64,000 nt of DNA from Porphyromonas pasteri (GTDB lineage Bacteria; Bacteroidota; Bacteroidia; Bacteroidales; Porphyromonadaceae): assembly GCF_014647755.1 (NCBI RefSeq), contig NZ_BMPU01000002.1, positions 248,001 through 312,000 on the forward strand, written 5' to 3'. Position 1 is the stretch's first letter; every line of letters begins with the position of its first letter. Positions 27,443 through 36,243 of the stretch are shown here, one piece after another. The notes under the pieces were generated by a model that did not search any database, was not told where the DNA came from, and worked only from the letters and a program-made list of their open reading frames with translations. A program made the position numbers and the translations under genes.

Positions 27443-28795
27443 ATGAAACAGAAAAAACTATCTCGGTTGGTCGCCCTCTGTGGGGTGTCCATGACCCTGC
27501 TTGCGGGCGTGATCTCCTGTAAGCAAGAAGCTCCTACTCCTGCATCAAAGCAAGAAGCTCCCTCAAAGGAAGCTGCCACGAGTGTTCAGCTCAGTGAACA
27601 GCAGGCTCGTATTTACGCTACTATGTTCCTCAAGCATGAGGATAGTATCTCTCGTCCTCAAAACTTGAGATCTATCGCTGTACCACGCGAGATTTCGGAT
27701 GTTAATTACTACGTGGAGGGGCGTGATACGCTACTGTATGCAATTAACTATAGAGATAATGGAGGATTCGTGATCCTGTCAGGTGATAATAGCTCGTTCC
27801 CGATTGTTGCTCATTCAGATAAGGGGCATCTTGTCCTTTCTGAAGTGTCGTCGGAAAATCCTCTGCATGGAGCACTTCAGGGCTACATAGATAAAGCGAA
27901 AAAGCATATCAATGACCCCAGTCGAGTTAACTCCCCCTACTTCGAAAAGTGGAAGGACTTGGGAAAGAAGGACTATGAATATGAAATAGTCCCGGAGAAC
28001 GCTGCGCCTGTTGCAGGGATGCGATCAACTCGAGAATATTCATCTGGCAAGCCAGCGATATACCCGCATACGGGGAAAGACCTTAATTGGTCGCAAGCTG
28101 GGAACTTTAATTATGCTGCAAAGGATGGGAGCTTAATCGGATGCCCTGCAGTTGCTATAGGGATGTTGCTCTACGATTGTGAGCATCGTATCAATGGTAG
28201 CTACACTTCTGTAACTCCAAGTGTTCGCTATGATGCCAAGTTTGCCACTGCAAATAACACCCAAGGAAGAGAGGTCTCGAAGGTTCTTCGTCAGATAGCA
28301 GATAGCATTCCCGGCTATGGCTGGAGTCCATATGTTAGTGGAGCAAGTCCTGATGCGATCATTAAAGGATTGCGTAAGCTCGGCTTTCCAGATGCAGACC
28401 GTGTGAATTATGATATTGAGACACTCTATAAGAACCTTTCGTTTAAGGCTCGTGTCTATGGTGATCAGGAGGCTGATTGCCAAAGAGGAGTTCTTTTGAT
28501 AGGCTACAGGAATGGCACTGGATATGATGGTCATATCTGGTTCTGTGATGGATATTATGAACAGGCTTATAAGGTCACGAAGAAGTTCTTATTCATCAAG
28601 CTTAAGACGTGGACAGAATATGAGGATCGCATCTATATGAACTGGGGGTGGGGACCCGATGGAGGAAACGGGTGGTACTCTGCAACCGATGATGTATGGT
28701 TGGATGAATTTCAACGCCCCCGTCTACAAAAGGATAATCCTCAAATTGTGGTTGGGCTTCATCGCTATCATACTCCAAGGGTTCCTGCTTTATGA
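27443..28795 (+). CDS. C10-family (streptopain-like) cysteine peptidase lipoprotein
   Basis: 450 residues. A lipoprotein signal ends LLAGVISC (Cys26). A pro-region with a Spi-like look (QARIYATMFLKH, then NGGFVILSGDN) covers about 45-190. The catalytic domain has GCPAVAIG with nucleophile Cys234, GHIWFCDGYY with His364 and the NWGWGPDGGNGWY segment (~400-412). These match the streptopain/PrtT/Bfp family of secreted cysteine peptidases. It is probably surface-anchored and activated by removal of the pro-region. It overlaps the next lipoprotein gene by 4 bases. Host-protein degradation is a likely role from the family, not shown here. Confidence 0.85.
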   Translation: MKQKKLSRLVALCGVSMTLLAGVISCKQEAPTPASKQEAPSKEAATSVQLSEQQARIYATMFLKHEDSISRPQNLRSIAVPREISDVNYYVEGRDTLLYAINYRDNGGFVILSGDNSSFPIVAHSDKGHLVLSEVSSENPLHGALQGYIDKAKKHINDPSRVNSPYFEKWKDLGKKDYEYEIVPENAAPVAGMRSTREYSSGKPAIYPHTGKDLNWSQAGNFNYAAKDGSLIGCPAVAIGMLLYDCEHRINGSYTSVTPSVRYDAKFATANNTQGREVSKVLRQIADSIPGYGWSPYVSGASPDAIIKGLRKLGFPDADRVNYDIETLYKNLSFKARVYGDQEADCQRGVLLIGYRNGTGYDGHIWFCDGYYEQAYKVTKKFLFIKLKTWTEYEDRIYMNWGWGPDGGNGWYSATDDVWLDEFQRPRLQKDNPQIVVGLHRYHTPRVPAL

Positions 28796-29358
28796 AAACA
28801 ATCTCCCGTCTGATGCTGCTATGGCTTATAACCGTAGTGTGCTACGCTTGTCACAAGGATACTCCTCGTCGTGTCACGGGAATGGATGAGCCCTATCGAC
28901 AGCGCCCCGTAAAGAGTAATTTCCATGTCCTTGTCGTCAATGAGCAGCAGCAGGATATTACTGCTGAGGTGTACCAGAAGCATCTCTTAGGCTTTGTCGA
29001 TGGGAAGACGAATGGGCTGCTTAAAGATAGCTTGGATGTGACGTACAATTCAATTGTGGTCACAGCTCCACGCCCCGATTTCTACCCTCTTGAGGGGAAG
29101 ATTGACCCCTCGTTTGTGCGCGTGCTGAGTGCCAATGGGGGGGCAGAGCTGGAGTGTGAGTTTCTTCCTCCCGTGATTAATAATTCGACTTGGCTTGTCA
29201 ATGGGGCAGAGGCAATACTCTTCTTGGTGGGGATTTATAATGGGGGTGAGCCTATTTATCAGATCTCAGGGCCGAACAGGCCGGATGGTATTTGGGTGAG
29301 GCTTCAGCTCTCCGATGGCATCGTCACTCCACTCAAGAGGAGGGTGAGTGAGCTGTAG
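28792..29358 (+). CDS. Lipoprotein coupled to the C10 peptidase (possible inhibitor)
   Basis: 188 residues with a lipoprotein signal (VVCYAC, Cys20) and no domain I recognise. The mature part looks beta-rich (VRVLSANGGAELECEF, IWVRLQLSDG). Its ATG overlaps the peptidase stop (ATGA, 28792-28795), so both are made together. In Streptococcus pyogenes and Bacteroides fragilis, C10 peptidases are encoded beside dedicated inhibitors (Spi, Bfi). A cognate inhibitor or surface partner is therefore a reasonable inference; an unrelated lipoprotein remains possible. Confidence 0.6.
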   Translation: MKTISRLMLLWLITVVCYACHKDTPRRVTGMDEPYRQRPVKSNFHVLVVNEQQQDITAEVYQKHLLGFVDGKTNGLLKDSLDVTYNSIVVTAPRPDFYPLEGKIDPSFVRVLSANGGAELECEFLPPVINNSTWLVNGAEAILFLVGIYNGGEPIYQISGPNRPDGIWVRLQLSDGIVTPLKRRVSEL

Positions 29359-29401
29359 GATATGTAAATGACAGGCGCTTATCCAAGCGCTGTAATGTGT
29401 G

Positions 29402-29435
29402 ATGCGAGGGGGCTCTCTTAGAGACCTCCTCGCAT
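29402..29435 (+). terminator. Terminator after the C10/lipoprotein pair
   Basis: An ATGCGAGG stem with its complement ending at 29435 and an 11-12-base loop, then TTTCG; directly ahead of the ychF promoter. Confidence 0.6.
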
Positions 29436-29440
29436 TTCGC

Positions 29441-29448
29441 TATCTTTG
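29441..29448 (+). promoter_or_regulatory. -7 element of the ychF-mnmG operon
   Basis: TATCTTTG at 29441-29448, 34 bases before the ychF start. No TTG lies at the ideal upstream distance. Confidence 0.6.
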
Positions 29449-29482
29449 CATCTTATAATAAGGTATATAATCAATACGCATA

Positions 29483-30586
29483 ATGGCCCTACAATGTGGT
29501 ATCGTAGGCTTGCCCAACGTCGGTAAGTCCACCCTCTTCAACTGCCTCTCCAACGCGAAGGCGCAGTCCGCTAACTTCCCCTTCTGCACCATCGAGCCCA
29601 ACGTCGGGGTCATCACCGTCCCCGATGAGCGCCTGACGAAGCTGGCCGAGATCGTCCAGCCCCAGCGCATCGTCCCCACGACCGTCGAGATCGTCGACAT
29701 CGCTGGTCTGGTGAAGGGTGCGAGCAAGGGCGAAGGGCTGGGGAATAAGTTCCTGGCCAACATCCGTGAGACGGATGCTATCCTGCACGTGCTGCGCTGC
29801 TTCGATGACGACAACATCACGCACGTCGACGGCAGTGTCGACCCCCTGCGCGACAAGTCCATCATCGACACCGAGCTGCAGCTCAAGGATCTCGAGACGG
29901 TCGAAGCCCGCTTGCAGAAGGTCTACAAGCAGGCCCAGACGGGCGGTGACAAGCAGGCAAAGCTCGCCTGCGACGTCCTGATGCGCTACAAGGAAGCTCT
30001 GGAGCAGGGCCTCAACGCCCGCACCGTCACCTTCGAGACGAAGGATGAGCAGAAGGTCGCTCGTGAGCTCTACCTCTTGACCAGCAAGCCCGTACTCTAC
30101 GTCTGCAATGTCGACGAGGCCTCCGCTGTCTCGGGCAACGAGTATGTAGAGCGTGTCCGCGAAGCTGTCGCCAGCGAAGGGGCCGAACTCCTGGTCGTCG
30201 CTGCGAAGATCGAGAGTGAGATCGCCGAGCTGGAGACCTACGAGGAGCGTCAGATGTTTCTCGCTGAGATCGGTCTCGAGGAGTCGGGCGTGGCTCGTCT
30301 GATCAAGGCCGCTTACAAGCTCCTTGATCTGGAGACTTACTTCACCGCTGGGGTGCAGGAGGTACGTGCCTGGACCTACACCAAGGGCAGCAAGGCGCCC
30401 CGTGCCGCTGCTGCTATCCACACCGACTTCGAGAAGGGCTTCATCCGTGCCGAGGTCATCAAGTACGAGGACTTCCTCCACTACGGCAGCGAGGCGGCTG
30501 TCAAGGAGGCCGGTAAGATGGCTGTCGAAGGCAAGGACTACGTCGTGCAGGATGGGGACATCATGCACTTCCGCTTCAACGTCTGA
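29483..30586 (+). CDS. ychF: YchF/OLA1-type GTPase/ATPase
   Basis: 367 residues. G1 motif GLPNVGKST (~8-16), the NFPFCTIEPNVG switch I block, DIAGLVKGASKGEG (G3, ~72-85) and the NVDE segment in place of NKxD (~208), which explains the ATP preference of the family. A TGS domain forms the C-terminus, ending FRFNV. It binds ribosomes and modulates stress responses. Its stop overlaps the mnmG start by one base (TGATG). Confidence 0.96.
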   Translation: MALQCGIVGLPNVGKSTLFNCLSNAKAQSANFPFCTIEPNVGVITVPDERLTKLAEIVQPQRIVPTTVEIVDIAGLVKGASKGEGLGNKFLANIRETDAILHVLRCFDDDNITHVDGSVDPLRDKSIIDTELQLKDLETVEARLQKVYKQAQTGGDKQAKLACDVLMRYKEALEQGLNARTVTFETKDEQKVARELYLLTSKPVLYVCNVDEASAVSGNEYVERVREAVASEGAELLVVAAKIESEIAELETYEERQMFLAEIGLEESGVARLIKAAYKLLDLETYFTAGVQEVRAWTYTKGSKAPRAAAAIHTDFEKGFIRAEVIKYEDFLHYGSEAAVKEAGKMAVEGKDYVVQDGDIMHFRFNV

Positions 30587-32460
30587 TGCCCCACTACGAC
30601 ATCATCGTCATCGGGGCTGGCCACGCCGGCTGTGAGGCTGCTGCTGCTGCGGCACACCTCGGCTCTCATACGCTCCTCATCACGCCCGATATGAATAAGA
30701 TCGGGCAGATGAGCTGCAACCCCGCTGTGGGCGGTATCGCCAAGGGACAGATCGTCCGCGAGATCGATGCCCTCGGGGGGCGCATGGGGCTTATCACCGA
30801 CCGCACCTCTATTCAGTTCCGCATGCTCAATCGCAGCAAGGGCCCCGCTATGTGGAGCCCTCGTGCGCAGAGTGATCGTATGCACTTTATGGAGGCTTGG
30901 CGTGAGGAGCTGGATAGCGAGCCGCTACTCGATCTGTGGCAGGATACCGTCACGCGCCTCACCCTCGAGGAGGGGCGTGTGCGTGGCGTAGAGACCCAGC
31001 TGGGCGTGCACTTCTCCGCTGATGCCGTCATCTTGACCGCGGGGACCTTCCTCTCGGGGCTGATGCACTTCGGTGAGCTGCAGATCACGGGTGGCCGTAT
31101 CTCCGAGCCAGCTACCTACGGCATCTCCGAGCAGCTGCAGGAGGCGGGTATCCGCACCGACCGCATGAAGACGGGTACGCCCCCACGTATCGATGCTCGT
31201 AGCCTGCACTTCGATGAGATGGGCGTACAGGAGGGCGAGGATGATCATCATAAGTTCTCCTACCTCGATACGCCTACCCGCTCGACGCTGCGTCAGCTCC
31301 CCTGCTATACGCTCTATACCAATGAGGCCTGCCACGCTGTCCTCCGTGAGGCCCTCGATCGCTCACCGCTGTACAATGGCCAGATCCAGAGTATCGGCCC
31401 CCGCTACTGCCCGAGCATCGAGACGAAGATCGTCACCTTCGCCGACAAGGACCGTCATCAGCTCTTCCTCGAGCCCGAGGGCGAGCGCACGAATGAGTAC
31501 TACCTCAATGGCTTCTCCTCCTCGCTGCCCTTAGAGGTGCAGCTCGAGGCCCTGCGACAGATCCCTGCGCTGCGTGATGTGCGCCTCTATCGCCCAGGCT
31601 ACGCCATCGAGTACGACTTCTTTGACCCCACACAGCTGCATCATACGCTCGAGAGCAAGGTCATCGCAGGCCTCTTCCTCGCAGGTCAGGTCAACGGGAC
31701 CACCGGCTACGAAGAAGCAGCAGGCCAAGGGCTCATCGCGGGTATCAATGCCCACCAGCAGGTGCACGACCTCCCTCCCTTCACGCTCAGCCGTTCCGAG
31801 GCGTATATCGGGGTGCTCATCGATGACCTCGTCACGAAGGGCGTGGACGAACCCTACCGTATGTTCACCTCGCGCGCCGAGTACCGCATCCTCCTACGAC
31901 AGGATGATGCAGACGTGCGTCTCACGCCCCGTGCTGCCGAGATCGGCTTAGCTACCGAGGAGCGAGTGCGCCTTCTCGAGGAGAAGATCCGCCTGCGCGA
32001 CGAACTCATCGCCTTCATCTCGGGCTACTCCATCCGCCCCGACAAGATCAATCCTCAGCTCGAGGCGCGTGGGCTCGCTCCGCTCCGTCAGGGCTGTAAG
32101 CTCGTGGACCTCGTCCTGCGTCCCCAGCTGACGCTCTCCGACCTCAGTGAGATGGTGCCCGCCCTCCGTCGTGCCATCGAAGCCATCCCTTCGCGTCGCG
32201 AGGAGATCACCGAGTGTGCCGAGATCCTCATCAAGTACAGCGGCTATATACAGCGTGAGCGTGAGCAGGCCGAGAAGCTCGAGCGTCTGGAGTACGTCTT
32301 CATCCCCGAGGGACTCGACTATGCCGAGATACAAGCGCTGAGCACGGAGGCACGGCAGAAGCTCGACCGCATCCGTCCGCGTACCATCGGTCAGGCCTCG
32401 CGTATCCCAGGCATCTCGCCCCACGACGTGAGCGTCCTGCTCGTCCTCTCGGGCCGCTAA
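30586..32460 (+). CDS. mnmG: tRNA uridine carboxymethylaminomethyl modification enzyme MnmG
   Basis: 624 residues. FAD-binding GAGHAGCEAA (~9-18), SCNPAVGGIAKGQIVREIDA near 44-63, the NGFSSSLPLE region, GLFLAGQVNGTTGYEEAA (~363-380) and YRMFTSRAEYR (~423-433). Together with MnmE it installs the cmnm5 group at U34 of several tRNAs, including tRNA-Glu(UUC), which this window encodes twice. Overlaps ychF by one base. Confidence 0.97.
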   Translation: MPHYDIIVIGAGHAGCEAAAAAAHLGSHTLLITPDMNKIGQMSCNPAVGGIAKGQIVREIDALGGRMGLITDRTSIQFRMLNRSKGPAMWSPRAQSDRMHFMEAWREELDSEPLLDLWQDTVTRLTLEEGRVRGVETQLGVHFSADAVILTAGTFLSGLMHFGELQITGGRISEPATYGISEQLQEAGIRTDRMKTGTPPRIDARSLHFDEMGVQEGEDDHHKFSYLDTPTRSTLRQLPCYTLYTNEACHAVLREALDRSPLYNGQIQSIGPRYCPSIETKIVTFADKDRHQLFLEPEGERTNEYYLNGFSSSLPLEVQLEALRQIPALRDVRLYRPGYAIEYDFFDPTQLHHTLESKVIAGLFLAGQVNGTTGYEEAAGQGLIAGINAHQQVHDLPPFTLSRSEAYIGVLIDDLVTKGVDEPYRMFTSRAEYRILLRQDDADVRLTPRAAEIGLATEERVRLLEEKIRLRDELIAFISGYSIRPDKINPQLEARGLAPLRQGCKLVDLVLRPQLTLSDLSEMVPALRRAIEAIPSRREEITECAEILIKYSGYIQREREQAEKLERLEYVFIPEGLDYAEIQALSTEARQKLDRIRPRTIGQASRIPGISPHDVSVLLVLSGR

Positions 32461-32623
32461 ATGCACCCGCTCAGCGGCTACGACTTGAGTAGAGGGCTAC
32501 GGGAGTTATACTAAATCAGCAGACTAATCGTAGTAAGATATAAGGGTAGAGACTGTGGCGACTATGCCTTTAGCTCTCCTCGTCGCTACCCCAATCCCTT
32601 CACTTTCTAATCATATCCGTCAG

Positions 32624-33385
32624 ATGTTCATTTCCGTCTCATCTAACTACTCTCCTATTAAGGTCTTCGAGGTCAACCTCAAGTCTCCCCTCTCAGGTGA
32701 GGTAGAGACCCTCGAGCTCGTCCTTTATTCTCTTACCGTAGAGACGTGGCTCTCTCGCAATGTGCGCAAGAAGCCCACAGCTGCCTACCGCGTCAAGGCT
32801 ACGGGCGAGGATATCGCTGCGGCTCACTGGACCGATGAGATGGAGGCTTTCTATAAGGAGTGCGCCGCCACTTGTACCCCCGTACCTGGTGCTGGTATGC
32901 ACTTTTCCGTGTTGGGTAAGACCGTTATGGCGCTGGGGCTCTTTGTGATCCTCTTTGCCGTCTTCTCCATCGTCAAGGAGCTTACCTATAATCGCTGGCA
33001 GAAGGCCAACGCCACCGAGGAGGTGACGAAGGCTCCCGTCACGGGCGATGAATATCATATCGGCCTGCCCATCGTGACCTACGGACCTGATGGTAAGCCC
33101 TCTTCGCGTGGTGTCAACATCCTCTGGTGCCGCGTCATCGGTACGGAGCCTGACGGCTCGCTTCGCCTGAAGATGACCGAGCCCCTCGGTGCGAATGAGC
33201 AGCTTGATGGCCCCTTCGCCAAGGAAGTCGGTGCTGATGGCACGTTCACGGCTGTCTTCCGTATGGAGGCTGCTAAGTCCTCGTCGAGCTACCCCACCAT
33301 TTTCTTCCAGTCTACTGGATCGGGTGAGCGTCTCGAAGTCTTCTTCTATGGTAGTGTAGAGAAGGCCAAGCGTCCAGCGAAGTAA
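32624..33385 (+). CDS. Unknown protein with one transmembrane helix
   Basis: About 253 residues from Met at 32624; an upstream start at 32555 would add 23. The N-terminal ~90 residues are soluble, followed by one hydrophobic helix (VMALGLFVILFAVFSIV, ~103-119) and a C-terminal ~130-residue polar domain. No family recognised. It precedes a second small membrane protein by 36 bases, and both are probably one operon. The DNA composition matches the neighbours, so there is no sign of transfer. Confidence 0.6.
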   Translation: MFISVSSNYSPIKVFEVNLKSPLSGEVETLELVLYSLTVETWLSRNVRKKPTAAYRVKATGEDIAAAHWTDEMEAFYKECAATCTPVPGAGMHFSVLGKTVMALGLFVILFAVFSIVKELTYNRWQKANATEEVTKAPVTGDEYHIGLPIVTYGPDGKPSSRGVNILWCRVIGTEPDGSLRLKMTEPLGANEQLDGPFAKEVGADGTFTAVFRMEAAKSSSSYPTIFFQSTGSGERLEVFFYGSVEKAKRPAK

Positions 33386-33421
33386 TCCCCACGTCATTCA
33401 ATTCATAAATCCCCATAAGCA

Positions 33422-33748
33422 ATGAGCAACGACAACGACAACAAGTTCATCTCCCGTAATATGTACACGGGTTCTGGTAGCCGTAAGCCTATTACCGGTG
33501 CTATCCTCTCCGCTGTCTGCGGTCTTATCGTTATCGCTTTCGGCGTCTGGCGCTACTTCTCTATGACCTCTACCTTCGATGCTGGGGGTACAGTCTCCGT
33601 CAACCGCTACGAGCACCTCGTCTATAAGATCGGTGGCTTCACGGGTATCCTCATCACCTATATCCTCATCGGTATCGCTGTCATCTACTACGCTTACAGC
33701 GACTACAAGAAGAAGACTGAGGCCAATCCTAAGGACGATCAGCAGTAG
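33422..33748 (+). CDS. Unknown small protein with two transmembrane helices
   Basis: 108 residues: an N-terminal polar stretch, hydrophobic helices at about 25-46 and 71-91, and a charged C-terminus (KKKTEANPKDDQQ). No family recognised. Likely partner of the preceding membrane protein; a terminator closes the unit at 33783. Confidence 0.6.
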   Translation: MSNDNDNKFISRNMYTGSGSRKPITGAILSAVCGLIVIAFGVWRYFSMTSTFDAGGTVSVNRYEHLVYKIGGFTGILITYILIGIAVIYYAYSDYKKKTEANPKDDQQ

Positions 33749-33782
33749 TCCTCTCGTAGCGTGACGTGCTACGCTAAGACAT

Positions 33783-33827
33783 CGCCCCGCCCCATCTACC
33801 GCTCTTGCGGTCGGTGGGGCGGGGCGC
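33783..33827 (+). terminator. Terminator after the two membrane proteins
   Basis: GC-rich stem CGCCCCGCCCCA paired with TGGGGCGGGGCG, loop in between, then TTG; 34 bases beyond the stop at 33748. Confidence 0.85.
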
Positions 33828-33922
33828 TTGTATATGGGCGTGCTGTTGCCTTAGCGTGTATAGTCGTGGTACGCTTTGGAGCGCAGGCGCGGTGAGAAAC
33901 CCCTCCCCTCGGCATTTTCTCC

Positions 33923-33930
33923 TAACTTTG
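33923..33930 (+). promoter_or_regulatory. -7 element upstream of hemL
   Basis: TAACTTTG at 33923-33930, 69 bases before the hemL start; the upstream TTG is absent. Confidence 0.55.
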
Positions 33931-33999
33931 TAGGAGAGCATATTATAGGCTGGCAGTAGCTCCCCTTCGGGCCTCGCCAGCGAGACTTCAATAGATAGT

Positions 34000-35295
34000 A
34001 TGAGACGAGTAGACTCTTCGGCTGCGCTCTTTGAGCGGGCCTCGCAGTATATCCCTGGCGGGGTCAATAGCCCCGTGCGTGCCTTCCGCTCGGTAGGCCT
34101 CACCCCCCTCTATATCGATCACGGCAAGGGCGCCCACGTCTTTGACGTCGATGGCAATGAATACATCGACTACATCAGCTCCTGGGGACCCCTGCTCCTC
34201 GGGCACGCTTACCCTCCCATCCAGGAGGCTATCCGCCGTGAGCTGGAGAAGGGGACGAGCTACGGGGCTTGTAATGCCCGCGAGGTCGAGATGGCAGAGC
34301 TTATTTGCACGAAGTTCTTCCCCTCGGTAGAGCGTGTGCGTATGGTGAACTCGGGGACGGAGGCGACGATGAGTGCCGTCCGTCTGGCACGTGGCTTCAC
34401 GGGGCGCGACAAGATCATCAAGTTCGAGGGCTGCTACCACGGCCATGCCGATACCTTCCTCATCTCGGCAGGCTCGGGGCTGGCTACCTTTGGTCAGACG
34501 TCGAGCGCTGGTGTGACGAAGCACATCATCGAGGACACGCTGGTAGCTACCTACAATGATATTGAGAGCGTGCGCCGCACCCTCGAGGCGCATCGTGGTG
34601 AGGTCGCTGCTATCATCCTCGAGCCGATCATGGGCAATATGGGGCTCATTCCTCCCGCACCAGGCTTCCTCGAGGAGCTGCGCCGAGTGACGGAGGAAGA
34701 GGGCGTACTGCTCATCTTCGACGAAGTCATCAGCGGCTTCCGTGCTGCTCGTGGTGGTGCGCAGGAGCTCTATGGTATTCGTCCTGATCTCACCTGCCTC
34801 GGGAAGATCATCGGTGGTGGGCTCCCCGTCGGGGCCTTCGGTGGTCGTGCCGACATTATGGATCGCTTGGCTCCGCTCGGCGACGTCTATCAGGCAGGGA
34901 CGCTCTCGGGCAATCCGCTCGCTCTGGCAGCAGGTATCACGATGCTCCAGACGCTCGCCGAGCCTGACTTCTATACCCGTCTTGAGGAGAAGGGGCAGGC
35001 CTTCGAGGCAACGATCCGCCCCATCCTCGACCGCTACACCGATCGCCTCTCGTACAACCGCGTCGGCTCGCTCTCGACGATCTTCTTCACGCCCGGTGGT
35101 GTGCACTCGAATGCCGATGCTAAGCGCTCCGACACGGAGGCTTATGCCCGCTACTTCCGTGGCATGATCGAGCGTGGGATCTACCTGCCCCCCTCGCAGT
35201 TTGAGTGTATCTTCCTCTCGATGGCCCACAGCCGTGAGGACTTCGACCGCACCGCTACCGCTATGGATGAGGTGCTCCGTGAGGTCTTAGGCTAA
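34000..35295 (+). CDS. hemL: Glutamate-1-semialdehyde 2,1-aminomutase
   Basis: 431 residues, class-III aminotransferase fold. The N-terminal ALFERASQYIPGGVNSPVRA block, NSGTEATMSAVRLARG (~118-133), IFDEVISGFR (~239) and the PLP lysine in LGKIIGGGLPVGAFGG (Lys269) are all present. It makes 5-aminolevulinate from GSA, the entry step of tetrapyrrole synthesis, and so links to hemB at 51383 and to the chelatase cluster at the window start. prmA follows after 44 bases. Confidence 0.97.
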   Translation: MRRVDSSAALFERASQYIPGGVNSPVRAFRSVGLTPLYIDHGKGAHVFDVDGNEYIDYISSWGPLLLGHAYPPIQEAIRRELEKGTSYGACNAREVEMAELICTKFFPSVERVRMVNSGTEATMSAVRLARGFTGRDKIIKFEGCYHGHADTFLISAGSGLATFGQTSSAGVTKHIIEDTLVATYNDIESVRRTLEAHRGEVAAIILEPIMGNMGLIPPAPGFLEELRRVTEEEGVLLIFDEVISGFRAARGGAQELYGIRPDLTCLGKIIGGGLPVGAFGGRADIMDRLAPLGDVYQAGTLSGNPLALAAGITMLQTLAEPDFYTRLEEKGQAFEATIRPILDRYTDRLSYNRVGSLSTIFFTPGGVHSNADAKRSDTEAYARYFRGMIERGIYLPPSQFECIFLSMAHSREDFDRTATAMDEVLREVLG

Positions 35296-35310
35296 CGGCT
35301 CTCCCGCCTA

Positions 35311-35340
35311 TTCATCCCTATCTATCCCTATCTATCCCTA
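35311..35340 (+). repeat. 10-bp tandem repeat running into the prmA start codon
   Basis: TCTATCCCTA occurs at 35321-35330 and 35331-35340, preceded by the variant TTCATCCCTA (35311-35320). The last A of the array is the A of the prmA ATG, so copy-number change would alter the leader. Confidence 0.6.
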
Positions 35341-36212
35341 TGCAATACCTACAGCTGACTATCAGCTACCACTACGATAGCGCCGCCACGTCTCTTCGTG
35401 ATGAAGACCTTAGCGACTGGCTCATCGCCGAGCTGGGGCCCTTGGGCTTCGATAGCTTCGAGCAAGATGCCTACGAGCTGAAGGCCTTCATCCCGACGGA
35501 GCAGTACGATGCTGACGCGACCCGCGAGCTCCTCGATGGCTTCCCCGTCGCAGGCTTCTCCTATACGCTTACGGCGGAAGAGCTGCCCGACATCAACTGG
35601 AATGAGGAGTGGGAGAAGAATTACTTCCAGCCCATCCTCCTCGGCGATGGAGCATGCCTGATCCGTGCCCCCTTCCATGACCCACGTCCCGAGGTGCCTC
35701 TGGAGATCATCATCAACCCCAAGATGGCCTTCGGTACGGGCAATCACGAGACGACCTCCCTCGTCGGGGAATGGATCCTCTCGCACGACGTCTCGGGACA
35801 GCGTGTCCTCGATATGGGCTGCGGTACGGGTATCCTTGGTCTCATCGCCCTCAAGCGTGGCGCACGTCACCTCACGGCGATCGATATCGACCCTTGGGCT
35901 TATGCTAATGTGCAGGAGAATGCCACACTCTCAGGCGTCACCATCGACGAGATGCTCTGCGGAGATGCAGCCCTCCTCGAGGGGCGCGAAGGCTACGACC
36001 TCATCTTGGCGAACATCACACGCAATATCCTGCTCGAGGACATGCCCCGCTACCGCGAGGTGATGCGCCCTGGCGCACGTCTCATCCTCAGCGGCTTCTA
36101 CGAGGAGGACATACCCCTCCTGCGTGCTCGAGGCGAAGAGCTTGGCCTCACCTTCGTCAGCAGCGAAGTGCGCCAGCGCTGGAGCCGTGTCGAGCTGCTC
36201 CTCCCCGCTTAG
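35340..36212 (+). CDS. prmA: Ribosomal protein L11 methyltransferase
   Basis: 290 residues. A substrate-binding N-terminal part with INWNEEWEKNYFQP (~88-101), then MAFGTGNHETT (~131-141) and the SAM motif LDMGCGTGILGL (~157-168), LILANITRNIL (~221-231). PrmA trimethylates L11. It is the second gene after hemL, and the PafA-like phosphatase follows 31 bases downstream. Confidence 0.94.
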   Translation: MQYLQLTISYHYDSAATSLRDEDLSDWLIAELGPLGFDSFEQDAYELKAFIPTEQYDADATRELLDGFPVAGFSYTLTAEELPDINWNEEWEKNYFQPILLGDGACLIRAPFHDPRPEVPLEIIINPKMAFGTGNHETTSLVGEWILSHDVSGQRVLDMGCGTGILGLIALKRGARHLTAIDIDPWAYANVQENATLSGVTIDEMLCGDAALLEGREGYDLILANITRNILLEDMPRYREVMRPGARLILSGFYEEDIPLLRARGEELGLTFVSSEVRQRWSRVELLLPA

Positions 36213-36243
36213 CCACGAAAGACGACTATTCACACCCTACATT

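Noticed and set aside
29489-30568. A 359-codon frame opposite ychF
   Set aside because: Leu/Asp/Val-rich mirror of a highly conserved gene in GC-rich codons; ychF is unmistakable.
33988-35229. A 413-codon frame opposite hemL
   Set aside because: Antisense shadow of hemL, caused by strong codon bias; no family features.
36124-36243. Upstream extension of the PafA-like gene
   Set aside because: It would overlap prmA, and a signal peptide begins at 36244.
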